DNA of 57,131 nt from Sediminibacterium sp. (GCA_027487895.1 JAIYCS010000048.1:1-57131), one strand, 5' to 3'; numbered from the stretch's first letter, positions 16,241 to 26,534 are shown. Numbers and translations are program-made. The notes: generated from the sequence alone by a model not told the origin.

Positions 16241-17518
16241 TTAATCCTCATCACTTAGCGTAACAAGAATTTTATCGATACGGTGCTGATCCATATCTAC
16301 AATCTCAAACGTAAATATTTTCCAAGTTAGTATTTCGCCAGTCGTTGGAATCTTTTCCAATGAATGAATAATAAAACCTGCAAGCGTATCAAACTCCTGA
16401 TCACCTTGCAGCATAAACTCAGTTTTATCAAAATAACTTAAGAAATCATAAAACGGCAATTGGGCATCAATTAAATAAGTACCATCGGCCCTTTTTAAAA
16501 TTTCATAATCATGGTCTTCTTCTTGAGGAATATCCCCTACAATTGCTTCGAGAATATCATTAAGCGTAATTAAACCCTCTATCGACCCGTATTCATTGAC
16601 AATAAAACAGTGGTGAATTTTTGATTGCTTGAAACTTTCTAATACTTGATACGCCGAGTTGTTTTCCGGAACATATTTAGCTTCTTTTGCTATATCACGC
16701 ACCAATTGTGCGCCATCCGCTACAAATAAATCTTTGAGTGATACCACCCCTTTAATTTGATCAATACTACCCTCACATACAGGATACATGGAGTGCAAAC
16801 TTTGAGGCATATTAGCCCGCACTTGTGCAACCGTTTTAGTAGACTCCAACCATAAAATATCACTTCGATGCGTCATCAGTGATGTTATGTTTCTGTCACT
16901 TAAATGAAATACCCTTTCAATAATTTCTTGTTCTGCTTCCTCAATGGTTCCTTGCTCGGTACCTTCACTAATAATCGCTTTAATTTCTTCTTCTGTTACC
17001 TGATTGTCATTGGGCTTCATACGCAAAATGCGCATGATTAAATGAGACGATGCACTTAGTAGCCATATAAATGGATACATGATAAATGTAACTGATTGCA
17101 TCACTACCGACACCGATTTTGCAATGCCTTCTGGATTGCTTAACCCAATTCGCTTGGGCACCAGTTCACCAAGCACCAATGACACATAGGTTAAGAGAAC
17201 TACAATGATGAGTGTTGCAATTGTTTGTGCATAAGGCGCAATCATTGCAAACTGAGTGAGCCAATTTTGAAGCGGTTCTTTAAATGTTCCTCCCGAATAA
17301 ATACCCGTTAAAACACCCACAAGGGTAATACCAATTTGAATGGTAGATAAAAATGTATCGGGATGGTTGGCCAATTTAAGTGCGCGCTTAGCATCCATAT
17401 CACCTTTATCTGCTTGAGCCTCTAACCTTGCCTTACGCGCAGAAACAAGCGCAATTTCGGCCATAGAAAAGAACCCGTTAATAAGTATCAGTCCTAGAAT
17501 TATAAAAATCTCTGTCAT
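16241..17518 (-). CDS. CNNM/CorC-HlyC family membrane protein with CBS pair
   Basis: This 425-residue protein is of the hemolysin C/CNNM type. It has a DUF21 transmembrane domain (about 1-180, four segments with the NGFFSMAEIAL opening), two CBS domains (about 205-330) and a C-terminal CorC_HlyC domain (about 340-422). The family is linked to magnesium and cobalt efflux or sodium-coupled magnesium transport; old names such as hemolysin are misleading. It starts 25 bases after the GT39 gene and may be the last gene of that operon. Confidence 0.88.
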   Translation of the reverse strand: MTEIFIILGLILINGFFSMAEIALVSARKARLEAQADKGDMDAKRALKLANHPDTFLSTIQIGITLVGVLTGIYSGGTFKEPLQNWLTQFAMIAPYAQTIATLIIVVLLTYVSLVLGELVPKRIGLSNPEGIAKSVSVVMQSVTFIMYPFIWLLSASSHLIMRILRMKPNDNQVTEEEIKAIISEGTEQGTIEEAEQEIIERVFHLSDRNITSLMTHRSDILWLESTKTVAQVRANMPQSLHSMYPVCEGSIDQIKGVVSLKDLFVADGAQLVRDIAKEAKYVPENNSAYQVLESFKQSKIHHCFIVNEYGSIEGLITLNDILEAIVGDIPQEEDHDYEILKRADGTYLIDAQLPFYDFLSYFDKTEFMLQGDQEFDTLAGFIIHSLEKIPTTGEILTWKIFTFEIVDMDQHRIDKILVTLSDED

Positions 17519-17543
17519 TGATGTAGTATCGTTTGATGTAAGT

Positions 17544-19205
17544 CTACTTTGCCAAAGTTACGATAATATATGGGGTTACTTCCTTATCTCTTGTAGCCGG
17601 ATTTAAAAAAGGAAGTGTAAGCATACTCACCCCAAAATAAGCGTTTTTATGTAAAATGCTAGATCCAGTGAATTGTTGCTGAAGTTTGGGAAAACTCGTT
17701 GCTTTAGTAATGAGTATTTGACCTGGCGCTAACAAGCTGCTATCAAATAGCCTTTCAAATGAATGATTGCCATAAAAATGAAGCGCCCTACTTTCATCTA
17801 TCTCATATAAGTATACATCCTTTTTTGGTAACTTATTTTGATTGATAAAAGCTGCTGCAGAAACACCCAGCTCATACTTTAAAAGCCTTGGGTAAAAAGA
17901 AGTATTTAATATAAAATTAACACCTAAGATGGTGTAAAGCGCTAGTGAAATAAACTTTGGCGTTTGCCCTTTGTAAAATAGCAACAAGTACAAGAAATAG
18001 ACAGCACCCATGATGGCAACTATTTTAACATAAACAGGCATGTCAATAAAAACAAACAGTACAATCATAATTACAGCAGCCCACAACAATGTAAATATGA
18101 ATCCATGAAAATAGAGTGCTACTTTTTTAAGTTTCAAAAATCCATCCGAAAAATAAATTTGATGTAACCCTTTTGCTGTAACTATTGCAGCGAATGGTAG
18201 TACCACAAAAATATAATGCGGCAGTTGCGCCTGACTTCTTGCAAGCATACAATAGGTGGCAATAAATCCACCCGCCGCAATAAACTCCTCATGATTTTGT
18301 AGTTTAAACCTAGATTTTAAGATGTCTTTAACAGATATCACCAGCGCCATGAAAAATATAAAGATCCATGGCAAAAAACTCCAAAGCATGTTTTCCAATA
18401 AAAATGTAAAATGATTCATTTCATTGAATACATTTTCACCCGTATACCTTCCAAAACTTTGGGTCCAATAATAAAAACGAAGTCCCGACTGTATGGGCAC
18501 GCCATGAATAATTTTTCCAGGTTGTAAATCAAACTGCTTGTAAAGTCCAATGCTCATTGGAATTAGTAGAACCCCAACTATTATTACACCCAATATATAT
18601 TCCCACCTAAAAAATTGCTTCCAATTGCGCTGCAATAAAAAGTGTATTGCAAAACTTACGCCCGGAACTACAATAGCAATTGGCCCTTTGGTTAACATGC
18701 CAAGTCCAATGCCCATAAAAGCCATCACAAAATGTTTCCAAGCATTACTTTGGTACCACGCCGCTAACTGCCAAATACTAAACATCACAAATCCCATAAG
18801 CATGGTGTCACATCTAACATCATGGGCCATTAAAATAAAAGCTTGTGATGATGCAAGCACCAAAACAGATAACTGCGCTATTAGCTCATTGTAATATAAA
18901 AGGGTAAACCTATACACCGACCAAAGTGCCAGACCTAAACACAAAATGGAAGGTAAACGGTAGGCCCAATCATACACGCCAAATAACTGGATACTTAAGG
19001 AGGATAACCAAAATAACAAAGGAGGTTTATCTAAATAATCTTTTCCTAAATCATAGAGTTGTAAATAATTACCGGTACTGGCCATTTCGCGGCTCATAGA
19101 GGCATACTGTGCTGCATCTATATCAATTAAAGGGATGCCGAACATTCCTATCACGCATACCAAAGAGGCGGCTACCAACGAAAAAATAAAAAATTTTTGA
19201 CTCAT
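17544..19205 (-). CDS. ArnT/PMT-like GT-C glycosyltransferase (GT39 type)
   Basis: This 553-residue polytopic membrane protein has about 11-13 hydrophobic segments and a short periplasmic-looking C-terminus. The first loop contains IDIDAAQYASMSREM and YLDKPPLLFW, the acidic and K-P-P features of ArnT/PMT glycosyltransferases that take sugars from polyprenyl phosphate. I start it at the ATG at 19205, whose A-T-G-A overlaps the PAP2 stop codon; a frame extension upstream reads through the PAP2 gene. The acceptor (lipid A or protein) is unknown. Confidence 0.85.
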   Translation of the reverse strand: MSQKFFIFSLVAASLVCVIGMFGIPLIDIDAAQYASMSREMASTGNYLQLYDLGKDYLDKPPLLFWLSSLSIQLFGVYDWAYRLPSILCLGLALWSVYRFTLLYYNELIAQLSVLVLASSQAFILMAHDVRCDTMLMGFVMFSIWQLAAWYQSNAWKHFVMAFMGIGLGMLTKGPIAIVVPGVSFAIHFLLQRNWKQFFRWEYILGVIIVGVLLIPMSIGLYKQFDLQPGKIIHGVPIQSGLRFYYWTQSFGRYTGENVFNEMNHFTFLLENMLWSFLPWIFIFFMALVISVKDILKSRFKLQNHEEFIAAGGFIATYCMLARSQAQLPHYIFVVLPFAAIVTAKGLHQIYFSDGFLKLKKVALYFHGFIFTLLWAAVIMIVLFVFIDMPVYVKIVAIMGAVYFLYLLLFYKGQTPKFISLALYTILGVNFILNTSFYPRLLKYELGVSAAAFINQNKLPKKDVYLYEIDESRALHFYGNHSFERLFDSSLLAPGQILITKATSFPKLQQQFTGSSILHKNAYFGVSMLTLPFLNPATRDKEVTPYIIVTLAK

Positions 19206-19786
19206 GCGCTTATATGTAATGGATCTGATTTTTGATAGACCCAACAAACAAAATGTCCTATTGCCAATCCAAGTAATGCACCAAATATTACATCTAAAGG
19301 ATAATGAACCCCAACATAAACCTGAGCATAACAAATAAATGCCGCCCAAATAAAAATGAGGTATTTCCAATTACCAAAAAAACGACCAAGGGTTACAAAC
19401 AAAAAAGTAGCGACCCCAAAATGATTGGTAGCATGTGATGATGTAAAACTATAACCGCCCGAACAATGATCCAATAATAACCTTACTTGATCTGAAAAAA
19501 GTGGGTCAGCACAGGGCCTTGGACGTTGCACCCAATTTTTAATTATGCTACTGCTTAATTGATCAGTTAATAAAACCGAAATAAATGCAAACAACAACCA
19601 TACCCACCCTTTTTTGCCAAAATTGACAAATACAAAAACAATTAAAAATAAATAGAACGGGATCCAAAAAGTTGATTCTCTAAAAAAAGGCATCAGTGTA
19701 TCAAGTATTGGATGGGTAGCAACACGATTGATGTATACAAACAAACTTTGATCAATTGATTGCAAGGATTCAAAAAAAGAAGACAT
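19202..19786 (-). CDS. PAP2-superfamily membrane phosphatase
   Basis: This 194-residue integral membrane phosphatase has the three PAP2 blocks: KNWVQRPRP, SFTSSHATNHFG and VGVHYPLDVIFG. These supply the active-site Arg and two His residues. The likely substrates are polyprenyl pyrophosphate, lipid A or phosphatidic acid. The start is an ATG at 19786; the frame extends to a TTG three codons earlier. The last 4 bases overlap the glycosyltransferase start, implying translational coupling and a shared lipid-carrier role. Confidence 0.88.
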   Translation of the reverse strand: MSSFFESLQSIDQSLFVYINRVATHPILDTLMPFFRESTFWIPFYLFLIVFVFVNFGKKGWVWLLFAFISVLLTDQLSSSIIKNWVQRPRPCADPLFSDQVRLLLDHCSGGYSFTSSHATNHFGVATFLFVTLGRFFGNWKYLIFIWAAFICYAQVYVGVHYPLDVIFGALLGLAIGHFVCWVYQKSDPLHISA

Positions 19787-19812
19787 AAACAACAACTTAA
19801 TAATTAAAGATA

Positions 19813-20565
19813 CTAAGAAATCGAATGCTTTTGAGCCACTAAAATGAGACGATCAGAACGCTCAGGTTCAAATACATTGAGCTGATAGTCGCCAAAAGTT
19901 GCCATTATTTGTAGGCCTGCTTTTTGCATAAAAACAGTAAAATCTTGTAGGTTATACTTTCTAACACGCTCTTCAAAAATCCCCATAACTTCATGAGATG
20001 TAGCATCAACAACTTTGATTTCTTTAAATAAATAAAGATTATCCTGCCATTTTTTGGTGTGAAATATTAAATGATCCATTTGAAGCATCGTATCATTACC
20101 GTTTGTATCTTCTATCAATCCAACATTTAAATAATCGATGATCAGGGTACCATTCTCTTTTAAATTTGCCGCCATGGCGCTTATGGCCAATTGGTGCTCT
20201 TCGTGGGTATCAAAGTAGCCAAAACTTGTAAAAAAATTAAAGGCGTAATCAAAATGATTGGCTTGAAAAGTTTCCCGCATATCATGACAAAAAAATTGCA
20301 ACCCCTTGGTTTTCATATTTGATGCTGCTTCTATAGATGCAGGCGACAAATCAATACCAGTAACATCATATCCCGCATCAAATAATGCCTTGCTATGCCT
20401 GCCCTTTCCACAAGCAATATCAAGCATTGTTGCATGTGGTAACGGCTTCAAATAAGCGAGCAAATTATCAATAAACTGTAAGGCTTCTGTATCATCACGG
20501 TGCTGATACAATGTGTGATAATAGCTAGAATTAAACCAATCTGAAAACCAACCCTTTTTGCGCAT
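19813..20565 (-). CDS. Class I SAM-dependent methyltransferase
   Basis: This 250-residue methyltransferase has motif I LDIACGKGRHS (about 49-59) and the acidic motif II VTGIDLSP. Its N-terminus, WFSDWFNSSYYHTLYQHRD, is typical of a Bacteroidota methyltransferase group of unknown substrate. It is the first gene of the run leading into PAP2 and GT39 with a 26-base gap to the chosen PAP2 start. It is divergent from glmM. Confidence 0.82.
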   Translation of the reverse strand: MRKKGWFSDWFNSSYYHTLYQHRDDTEALQFIDNLLAYLKPLPHATMLDIACGKGRHSKALFDAGYDVTGIDLSPASIEAASNMKTKGLQFFCHDMRETFQANHFDYAFNFFTSFGYFDTHEEHQLAISAMAANLKENGTLIIDYLNVGLIEDTNGNDTMLQMDHLIFHTKKWQDNLYLFKEIKVVDATSHEVMGIFEERVRKYNLQDFTVFMQKAGLQIMATFGDYQLNVFEPERSDRLILVAQKHSIS

Positions 20566-20619
20566 ATAAATGTTTAAAACTCATGCGAAATTAGGGTAAG
20601 CAAAGCAACAAATTTGATT

Positions 20620-20627
20620 TATGTTTG
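20620..20627 (+). promoter_or_regulatory. -7 box of glmM
   Basis: TATGTTTG matches TAnnTTTG and ends 21 bases before the glmM ATG, leaving a short untranslated leader. Confidence 0.45.
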
Positions 20628-20648
20628 CAGCTTTAATGAATAAGTGAT

Positions 20649-22043
20649 ATGGCATTAATTAAAAGCATTTCAGGCATTAGAGGCACTATTGGAGGTGTCC
20701 CAGGAGAATCCTTAAGTCCACTAGATATTGTTCGTTTTGCTGCAGCCTACGGTTCATGGCTTTTAGAGCACTCCAATGGCAATAAAAAAGTAGTAATTGG
20801 AAGAGATGGAAGAATGAGTGGAGAAATGGTACAATCCCTCGTTGTAAACACACTCATAAGTTTAGGTATAGATGTTATTGATCTGGGCTTAAGTACAACA
20901 CCAACCGTAGAAATGGCAGTTGTATTTGAGAAAGCGGCAGGTGGCATCATTTTAACGGCAAGTCACAACCCCAAAGAATGGAACGCCCTTAAATTACTCA
21001 ACCACAAAGGTGAATTTATCAGCGGTGCCGATGGCGCTACCCTATTAGATATTGTAAAGGCAGACAATTACAATTTTGCGAGTGTAGATCATTTAGGTAC
21101 TGTTACTAAAAATGAAACTGCATTAGACGAGCATATCAAAGCTATTTTAGCCCACCCACTCGTAAACGTTGATGCTATTACTGCTGGCAATTTTTCGATC
21201 GTTGTTGATGCAATTAATAGCTCAGGCGCATTTGCTGTTCCGCAATTATTAACAGCACTTGGTGTAAACCAAATAACAGTTATCAACGAAGAAGTTAATG
21301 GCAAATTTGCCCACAATCCAGAACCCTTACCAGAAAATTTAAGGGCCTTATGTAGTGAGGTTTTAAAACAAAATGCAAGCATGGGAATTGCCGTAGATCC
21401 TGATGTAGATAGGCTTTGCTTTGTTTGTGAAGACGGCACTTTATTTGGAGAAGAATACACACTGGTAGCTGTTGCAGACTATGTTTTAAAAAACAAAAAA
21501 GGAAATACGGTAAGCAATATGTCTTCTACGAGAGCGCTGAGAGATGTTACAGAAAAGCATGGTGGCACGTATAGGCCAAGCGCCGTAGGTGAAGTAAATG
21601 TTGTTACAAAAATGAAAGCCACAAATGCAGTTATTGGTGGTGAAGGCAATGGTGGCATTATCGTACCTGAATTACATTATGGAAGAGATGCTTTAATTGG
21701 TATTGCACTATTTTTATCACATTTAGCCATTGAGAAAAAAACAGTTCAACAACTCAGAAATACCTACCCTGACTATTTTATGAGTAAAAATAAAATAGAA
21801 CTTACCCCCGGTATTGATCTAGAAAAAATATTTACGAGCCTCAAAGAAAAATACAAGAACCACAATATCAACACAGAAGATGGTTTAAAAATTGATTTTG
21901 AGCAGGACTGGGTGCACCTAAGATCAAGCAATACAGAGCCCATTATCAGAATTTATGCCGAAAGCAATTCTCAAAACGTGGCTGACAACATTGCTCAAAA
22001 ACTAATGAAAGACATCCAGGAAGTGGCTGTTTCTATCCAATAA
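20649..22043 (+). CDS. glmM: Phosphoglucosamine mutase
   Basis: This 464-residue alpha-D-phosphohexomutase probably converts glucosamine-6-phosphate to glucosamine-1-phosphate for UDP-GlcNAc synthesis. The phosphoserine loop TASHNP places the active Ser at 105. DPDVDRL is the magnesium loop, GGEGNGG the sugar-binding loop, and RSSNTEPIIRIYAE the C-terminal phosphate-binding loop. A second phosphohexomutase at 34.9-36.6 kb belongs to a longer subfamily, which supports this one as GlmM. A cysteine desulfurase gene follows after 25 bases. Confidence 0.87.
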   Translation: MALIKSISGIRGTIGGVPGESLSPLDIVRFAAAYGSWLLEHSNGNKKVVIGRDGRMSGEMVQSLVVNTLISLGIDVIDLGLSTTPTVEMAVVFEKAAGGIILTASHNPKEWNALKLLNHKGEFISGADGATLLDIVKADNYNFASVDHLGTVTKNETALDEHIKAILAHPLVNVDAITAGNFSIVVDAINSSGAFAVPQLLTALGVNQITVINEEVNGKFAHNPEPLPENLRALCSEVLKQNASMGIAVDPDVDRLCFVCEDGTLFGEEYTLVAVADYVLKNKKGNTVSNMSSTRALRDVTEKHGGTYRPSAVGEVNVVTKMKATNAVIGGEGNGGIIVPELHYGRDALIGIALFLSHLAIEKKTVQQLRNTYPDYFMSKNKIELTPGIDLEKIFTSLKEKYKNHNINTEDGLKIDFEQDWVHLRSSNTEPIIRIYAESNSQNVADNIAQKLMKDIQEVAVSIQ

Positions 22044-22055
22044 ATTACAAATTCT

Positions 22056-22063
22056 TATCTTTG
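22056..22063 (+). promoter_or_regulatory. -7 box of the cysteine desulfurase gene
   Basis: TATCTTTG matches TAnnTTTG and ends 5 bases before the ATG. It suggests a separate leaderless transcript in addition to read-through from glmM. Confidence 0.5.
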
Positions 22064-22068
22064 AAAAC

Positions 22069-23196
22069 ATGGAAAGGATTTACCTAGACAATGCGGCCAC
22101 TACCCCATTAGACCCAGCGGTGCTTGAGGCAATGATGCCTTACATGACAACCCATTTTGGTAATCCATCTTCGATTTATAGTTATGGCCGTGAAACACGC
22201 TTGGCCATCGAAAATGCGCGAAAAAAAGTAGCCGCGTTATTAAATACCCGACCATCCGAAATATTTTTTACAAGTGGAGGAACCGAAAGTAGCAATACCG
22301 CTATTCGTGCAGCAGTGTACGATTTAGGCTGTACCCATATTATATCTTCTCCCATCGAGCACCATGCTACCAGCCATACCGTAGAATATTTGCATAAAAT
22401 TGGGGCTGCCTCTTTAAGCTATGTAAAGCTTTTACCTAATGGTCATATAGATATAGATGATTTAGAACTGCTTTTAAAAAATAGCAGCCAAAAATGCTTG
22501 GTAACACTCATGCATGCCAACAATGAAATTGGCAACATGATTGACTTACATCAAATTGGGAACCTTTGTAATACCTATAATGCCATTTTTCATAGTGATA
22601 CGGTACAAACAGTGGGACACTTTCCTTTTGATTTAAAAAATACCCCTGTACATTTTATTACAGGTGCGGGTCACAAGTTTCACGGGCCAAAAGGAGTTGG
22701 TATACTATACATACACGAGTCCATTAAAATTAATCCAATGGTTCATGGTGGTGCGCAGGAGCGCAATATGCGTGCAGGCACCGAAAATTTATATGGTATA
22801 GTTGGCTTTGCAAAAGCACTAGAATTAGCCACTGATCAATTTGAAAAAGATAGTACCTATATACAAGGGCTTAAGCGTTACATGATGGAGCAACTTGAGC
22901 AAAATATTGCTGGTGTAACATTTAATGGTGATCCATTGGGATCCGCTTTATACACTGTATTGAGCGTGAATTTTCCAGCTTCTAGTAAAAGTGAAATGCT
23001 ATTATTTAATTTAGATATTCACCACATTTGCGCAAGTGGCGGAAGCGCTTGCAGTAGTGGCGCCAATGCGGGCTCACATGTAATTAGAGCTATTAACAAC
23101 AACCCGGATATTACAACAGTTCGTTTTTCCTTTAGCAAGCACAACACCAAAAATGAAATTGATGTTGTGGTTGCCAAATTAAAGGAAATGATTTAA
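22069..23196 (+). CDS. Cysteine desulfurase (NifS/IscS-like)
   Basis: This 375-residue fold-type I PLP enzyme takes sulfur from cysteine as a persulfide, for Fe-S clusters or tRNA thiolation. PLP is held by K203 in GAGHKFHGPKG. The persulfide-carrying cysteine is C328 in GGSACSSG, the loop form of class I (NifS/IscS) desulfurases. YLDNAATTP at the start is the family hallmark. No iscU or sufE is adjacent, so this may be the tRNA-thiolation or general copy. It is convergent with the DUF2723 gene with 2 bases between. Confidence 0.92.
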   Translation: MERIYLDNAATTPLDPAVLEAMMPYMTTHFGNPSSIYSYGRETRLAIENARKKVAALLNTRPSEIFFTSGGTESSNTAIRAAVYDLGCTHIISSPIEHHATSHTVEYLHKIGAASLSYVKLLPNGHIDIDDLELLLKNSSQKCLVTLMHANNEIGNMIDLHQIGNLCNTYNAIFHSDTVQTVGHFPFDLKNTPVHFITGAGHKFHGPKGVGILYIHESIKINPMVHGGAQERNMRAGTENLYGIVGFAKALELATDQFEKDSTYIQGLKRYMMEQLEQNIAGVTFNGDPLGSALYTVLSVNFPASSKSEMLLFNLDIHHICASGGSACSSGANAGSHVIRAINNNPDITTVRFSFSKHNTKNEIDVVVAKLKEMI

Positions 23197-23198
23197 TC

Positions 23199-26100
23199 CT
23201 ATTTGTTTTCTTCTTTAGACATTACTTTTCCAGGAATTTGCACTGATGGATTATACATCGTTTGCATTTGCGTGAGCGCTTGCAAATACCCTTCGGCTGT
23301 TTGTTTTTCCTGTGCCATATTATCGGCTTTCATGCCAGATAATGTATTGTAATATTTAACCTGTTGCTCTAAATCTTTTTTAACGGCTGCACTTACTTTT
23401 TGAACGAGCGCCTGATCTCCAGCTAAATAACAAGCTTCTAAAAACAAGAGTGAATTTCTATTGTGCAAGTTACCTCTACTCGTTAAGCCATATCCAAAAT
23501 TGCTTTCATGCATCATTTTGTCTACTTTATTAAGTACCGCTTTTGCTTCTTCTTTTCTATTTTTTGCAGCTAAATCAATAGCAAGTTCGGCGTATGCAGA
23601 ACGGATACCACCTAAGTGTCTTCTATTTTCTTCATCAAAATAAACACCTGGCTTATCGGCATTGCCAAATGCAAACTTGTTGGTTAATTTATCGAGCATC
23701 CAATCCGTATTGACCCTGCTATTTTTAACAGGTGCCAAACGGTAGCTTAGTCCATCTCTACGCAAATACTGATCAAATCCAAGTTCTGCACCTGCATTGG
23801 TAAAGTAAATAGGACGCTTCCAATTGTTGGCAGCGATAATATTTAACACCGCAGATTCGTTTTTCATCAACGCATTACGTGGTAATGAAAAATCGAGTGA
23901 AGACAATACACTATCCGTTGCATTTACCGTGCCATTTTTGATAGCTGCAGCTACATCAACAGGAACTGTCACATTTTTTACAGGGAAACTGTAATCATTG
24001 TCTGGATTATCGGCGCCCACATAATTTTTCATAACGTCGTATAAGTTGTAGAACTTATCGTCAGGCATTGATACGTTTGGTTTGTATTCGATATAATCAC
24101 GCTTACTACCTTCAATTTGATCTGCAGACCATATCACGTCTATCGCTGGGCTTTCATTTACTTTATAACGAAGTTGATTGATGTACCAATCGATACCAAG
24201 TAAACTATAATTGATTACACGAATGTCTTTTCTAATACCTTCTACCTCCTGTGCATACCAAAGTGGGTAAGTATCATTGTCGCCAAACGTAAATAAAATA
24301 GCATTGGGTGCACAACTTTCTAAATAATCTTTAGCCAAATCTCTAGCGATTACTTTATTGCTTCTATCATGATCATCCCACTCCTCACTAGCCATTAAAG
24401 CAGGTACAGCTAACAAACATACCACCGTTGCAAGTGATGCAGCAGTTGCTTGATTAATTGATTTACTTAATAATTCTTTTACCATTAAAACGCCTAAACC
24501 AATCCAAACAGCAAATGCATAAAAGCTTCCTACATATGCATAGTCACGCTCACGTGGCTGGTATCCTGCTTGGTTCAAATAAAGTACAATGGCAAAACCA
24601 GTAAAAAAGAACATTAAAAAGTTAACACCAAAATCTGTTTTCTTTTTCTTGTAGTGAAAATACATACCAAGTAATCCTAAAATAAATGGAAGCGCAAATA
24701 GTTTGTTGTGCGCCTTATTGTTTTTTAGGCTGTCTGGCATTGCAGACTGGTCGCCGTATAATAACTCATCAATGGGAGTAATGCCTGTAATCCAGTTACC
24801 ATCTCTTACATTACCTGCAAACAAACCTTGGTTATCGTTTTGTTTACCTGCAAAGTTCCACATGAAATACCTGAAATACATCCAGTTTAATTGATATCCA
24901 AAAAAGTATTTGATATTATCTACTTGATTTGGAGAGCGTTCGTAGGTACCATCCTGCAAACGATTGATGCCTAAATAGTAAGCATAATAATCGGCATGAT
25001 TTTGATCATTACTTAAATCCCATACACGTGGGAATACCATTTTATCTTCTGCAGCAAAAACATATTTACGGTCTTCGCCTAGCTCAATGTATTTATCAGT
25101 AGACTTTTGATAACGCATGCCCGTGGATTTTACATCAATGGGTCTAGCACTAAATTTTTGTCCATATAACAAAGGAAAATCACCATACTGTTCACGACCT
25201 AAGTAACCTACAAGGCTAATTGGGTTGTCTACATTGTACATATCTACAGATGGATTGGCACTGCTTCGAATCATCGTGGTTAAATAACTACTGTATCCAA
25301 TTAACATAAATGTTAAACACCAGATACCAAGTCTAAGCATCGACCATCCTTTTGATGCAGCTACTTTTAATCCATACCAAATAAGTCCCGCAACTAAAAC
25401 AAAGAAAGCAGCGAAGCCTGTAAAAAATGGTAAGCCAAAATTATTTACAAAAATGCGGTCAAAAGTACCAGCAAATTTTACGGTGTACTGAATAACACCT
25501 ACTTGTACAATTCCTGTAATAGCACAAGCAATCACAAAAAATATATAAATGCCAGCGTATGTTTTTTTAGTGCCTTTATTTAAAGACTCGAGGTAATATA
25601 GTAAACCAATGGCAGCAATGGTTCCAAGTAACATAAGCCCACCCAGTGTGCTATCCATTTCAACTCCACGCTCTGGATTCACTTCGGCATTGGCTACAAC
25701 AAGTCCGCCGATAAAAGCAAGAACGCCACCAACACCAATGATGCGTACGAACCACTTTCTAATTAAAGCATAATTGAAACTGTCTTGTTTTTTGAAATAA
25801 TAAACCATTACAATAGCAGGAATGGTTAATAGGTTTAAAAGGTGAACCCCAATAGAAAGGCCCATCATAAAAAATATAAAAACAATCCACTTATCTGCAT
25901 CTGCTTCACTAGCATGATTTTCCCATTTTAAAATGGCCCAAAAAACAATGGCCGTAAAAAAAGAAGACAATGCATATACCTCACCTTCTACAGCGCTATA
26001 CCAAAATGAATCACTAAATGTATACGCAAGCGCACCAACAACACCAGCACCCATTACACTTATAAGTTGAGCACCAGAAACAGTGTCGGTGGTTTTAATA

Positions 26101-26417
26101 CCCATAATTTTGCGCGCAAAATGGGTAATGGTCCAAAACAAAAACAAAATGGTAAATGCACTCGCAAGTGCACTCATAATATTAACAGCCTTGGCAGCCG
26201 TTAATGCATTATCACCAAATAATACAATAAATACGCGACCAATAATTACAAATAAAGGAGCTCCCGGCGGATGCGGAATTTGAACCTTAAAACAACTACT
26301 CACAAACTCACCACAATCCCATAAACTACCCCCAGCTTCGGCAGTCATAATGTACACAGTGGCGGCAATCAAAAACACCACCCACCCTATCAAATTATTA
26401 ATTCTAGTAAAAAGCAT
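23199..26417 (-). CDS. DUF2723 multi-pass membrane protein with TPR-like tail
   Basis: This 1072-residue protein has a polytopic N-terminal half (about 12 hydrophobic segments) and a soluble C-terminal third rich in short helices. The signature AGGSLWDCGEFVSSC followed by HPPGAPLF marks DUF2723, which is related to GT-C glycosyltransferases of the PMT type, and RERDYAYVGSFYAF follows in the second membrane block. Function is not established from sequence; protein O-glycosylation is a reasonable guess. I start at the ATG at 26417 because the earlier in-frame ATG at 26447 lies inside the -7 promoter box. Confidence 0.82.
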   Translation of the reverse strand: MLFTRINNLIGWVVFLIAATVYIMTAEAGGSLWDCGEFVSSCFKVQIPHPPGAPLFVIIGRVFIVLFGDNALTAAKAVNIMSALASAFTILFLFWTITHFARKIMGIKTTDTVSGAQLISVMGAGVVGALAYTFSDSFWYSAVEGEVYALSSFFTAIVFWAILKWENHASEADADKWIVFIFFMMGLSIGVHLLNLLTIPAIVMVYYFKKQDSFNYALIRKWFVRIIGVGGVLAFIGGLVVANAEVNPERGVEMDSTLGGLMLLGTIAAIGLLYYLESLNKGTKKTYAGIYIFFVIACAITGIVQVGVIQYTVKFAGTFDRIFVNNFGLPFFTGFAAFFVLVAGLIWYGLKVAASKGWSMLRLGIWCLTFMLIGYSSYLTTMIRSSANPSVDMYNVDNPISLVGYLGREQYGDFPLLYGQKFSARPIDVKSTGMRYQKSTDKYIELGEDRKYVFAAEDKMVFPRVWDLSNDQNHADYYAYYLGINRLQDGTYERSPNQVDNIKYFFGYQLNWMYFRYFMWNFAGKQNDNQGLFAGNVRDGNWITGITPIDELLYGDQSAMPDSLKNNKAHNKLFALPFILGLLGMYFHYKKKKTDFGVNFLMFFFTGFAIVLYLNQAGYQPRERDYAYVGSFYAFAVWIGLGVLMVKELLSKSINQATAASLATVVCLLAVPALMASEEWDDHDRSNKVIARDLAKDYLESCAPNAILFTFGDNDTYPLWYAQEVEGIRKDIRVINYSLLGIDWYINQLRYKVNESPAIDVIWSADQIEGSKRDYIEYKPNVSMPDDKFYNLYDVMKNYVGADNPDNDYSFPVKNVTVPVDVAAAIKNGTVNATDSVLSSLDFSLPRNALMKNESAVLNIIAANNWKRPIYFTNAGAELGFDQYLRRDGLSYRLAPVKNSRVNTDWMLDKLTNKFAFGNADKPGVYFDEENRRHLGGIRSAYAELAIDLAAKNRKEEAKAVLNKVDKMMHESNFGYGLTSRGNLHNRNSLLFLEACYLAGDQALVQKVSAAVKKDLEQQVKYYNTLSGMKADNMAQEKQTAEGYLQALTQMQTMYNPSVQIPGKVMSKEENK

Positions 26418-26440
26418 AATTCTTCGTTTTAAAAGACAGA

Positions 26441-26448
26441 CAAACATA
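26441..26448 (-). promoter_or_regulatory. -7 box of the DUF2723 gene
   Basis: TATGTTTG on the minus strand matches TAnnTTTG and ends 23 bases before the chosen ATG. It contains the alternative upstream ATG, which argues against that start. Confidence 0.5.
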
Positions 26449-26534
26449 ACTTTTTAATCGTAAAATCTAAAGCCAAAAGGCTATTATTTCGCATTTTAAG
26501 ATACTATTAAGGGACAAAAATCCTTCTTCCTGCT

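Noticed and set aside
19206..19370. N-terminal extension of the glycosyltransferase
   Set aside because: It reads through the PAP2 gene in another frame and has no start signal; the overlapping ATGA at 19205 is typical of operon genes.
26418..26447. Upstream ATG at 26447 for the DUF2723 protein
   Set aside because: It lies inside a TATGTTTG promoter box, and the chosen ATG at 26417 gives a normal membrane-protein start.
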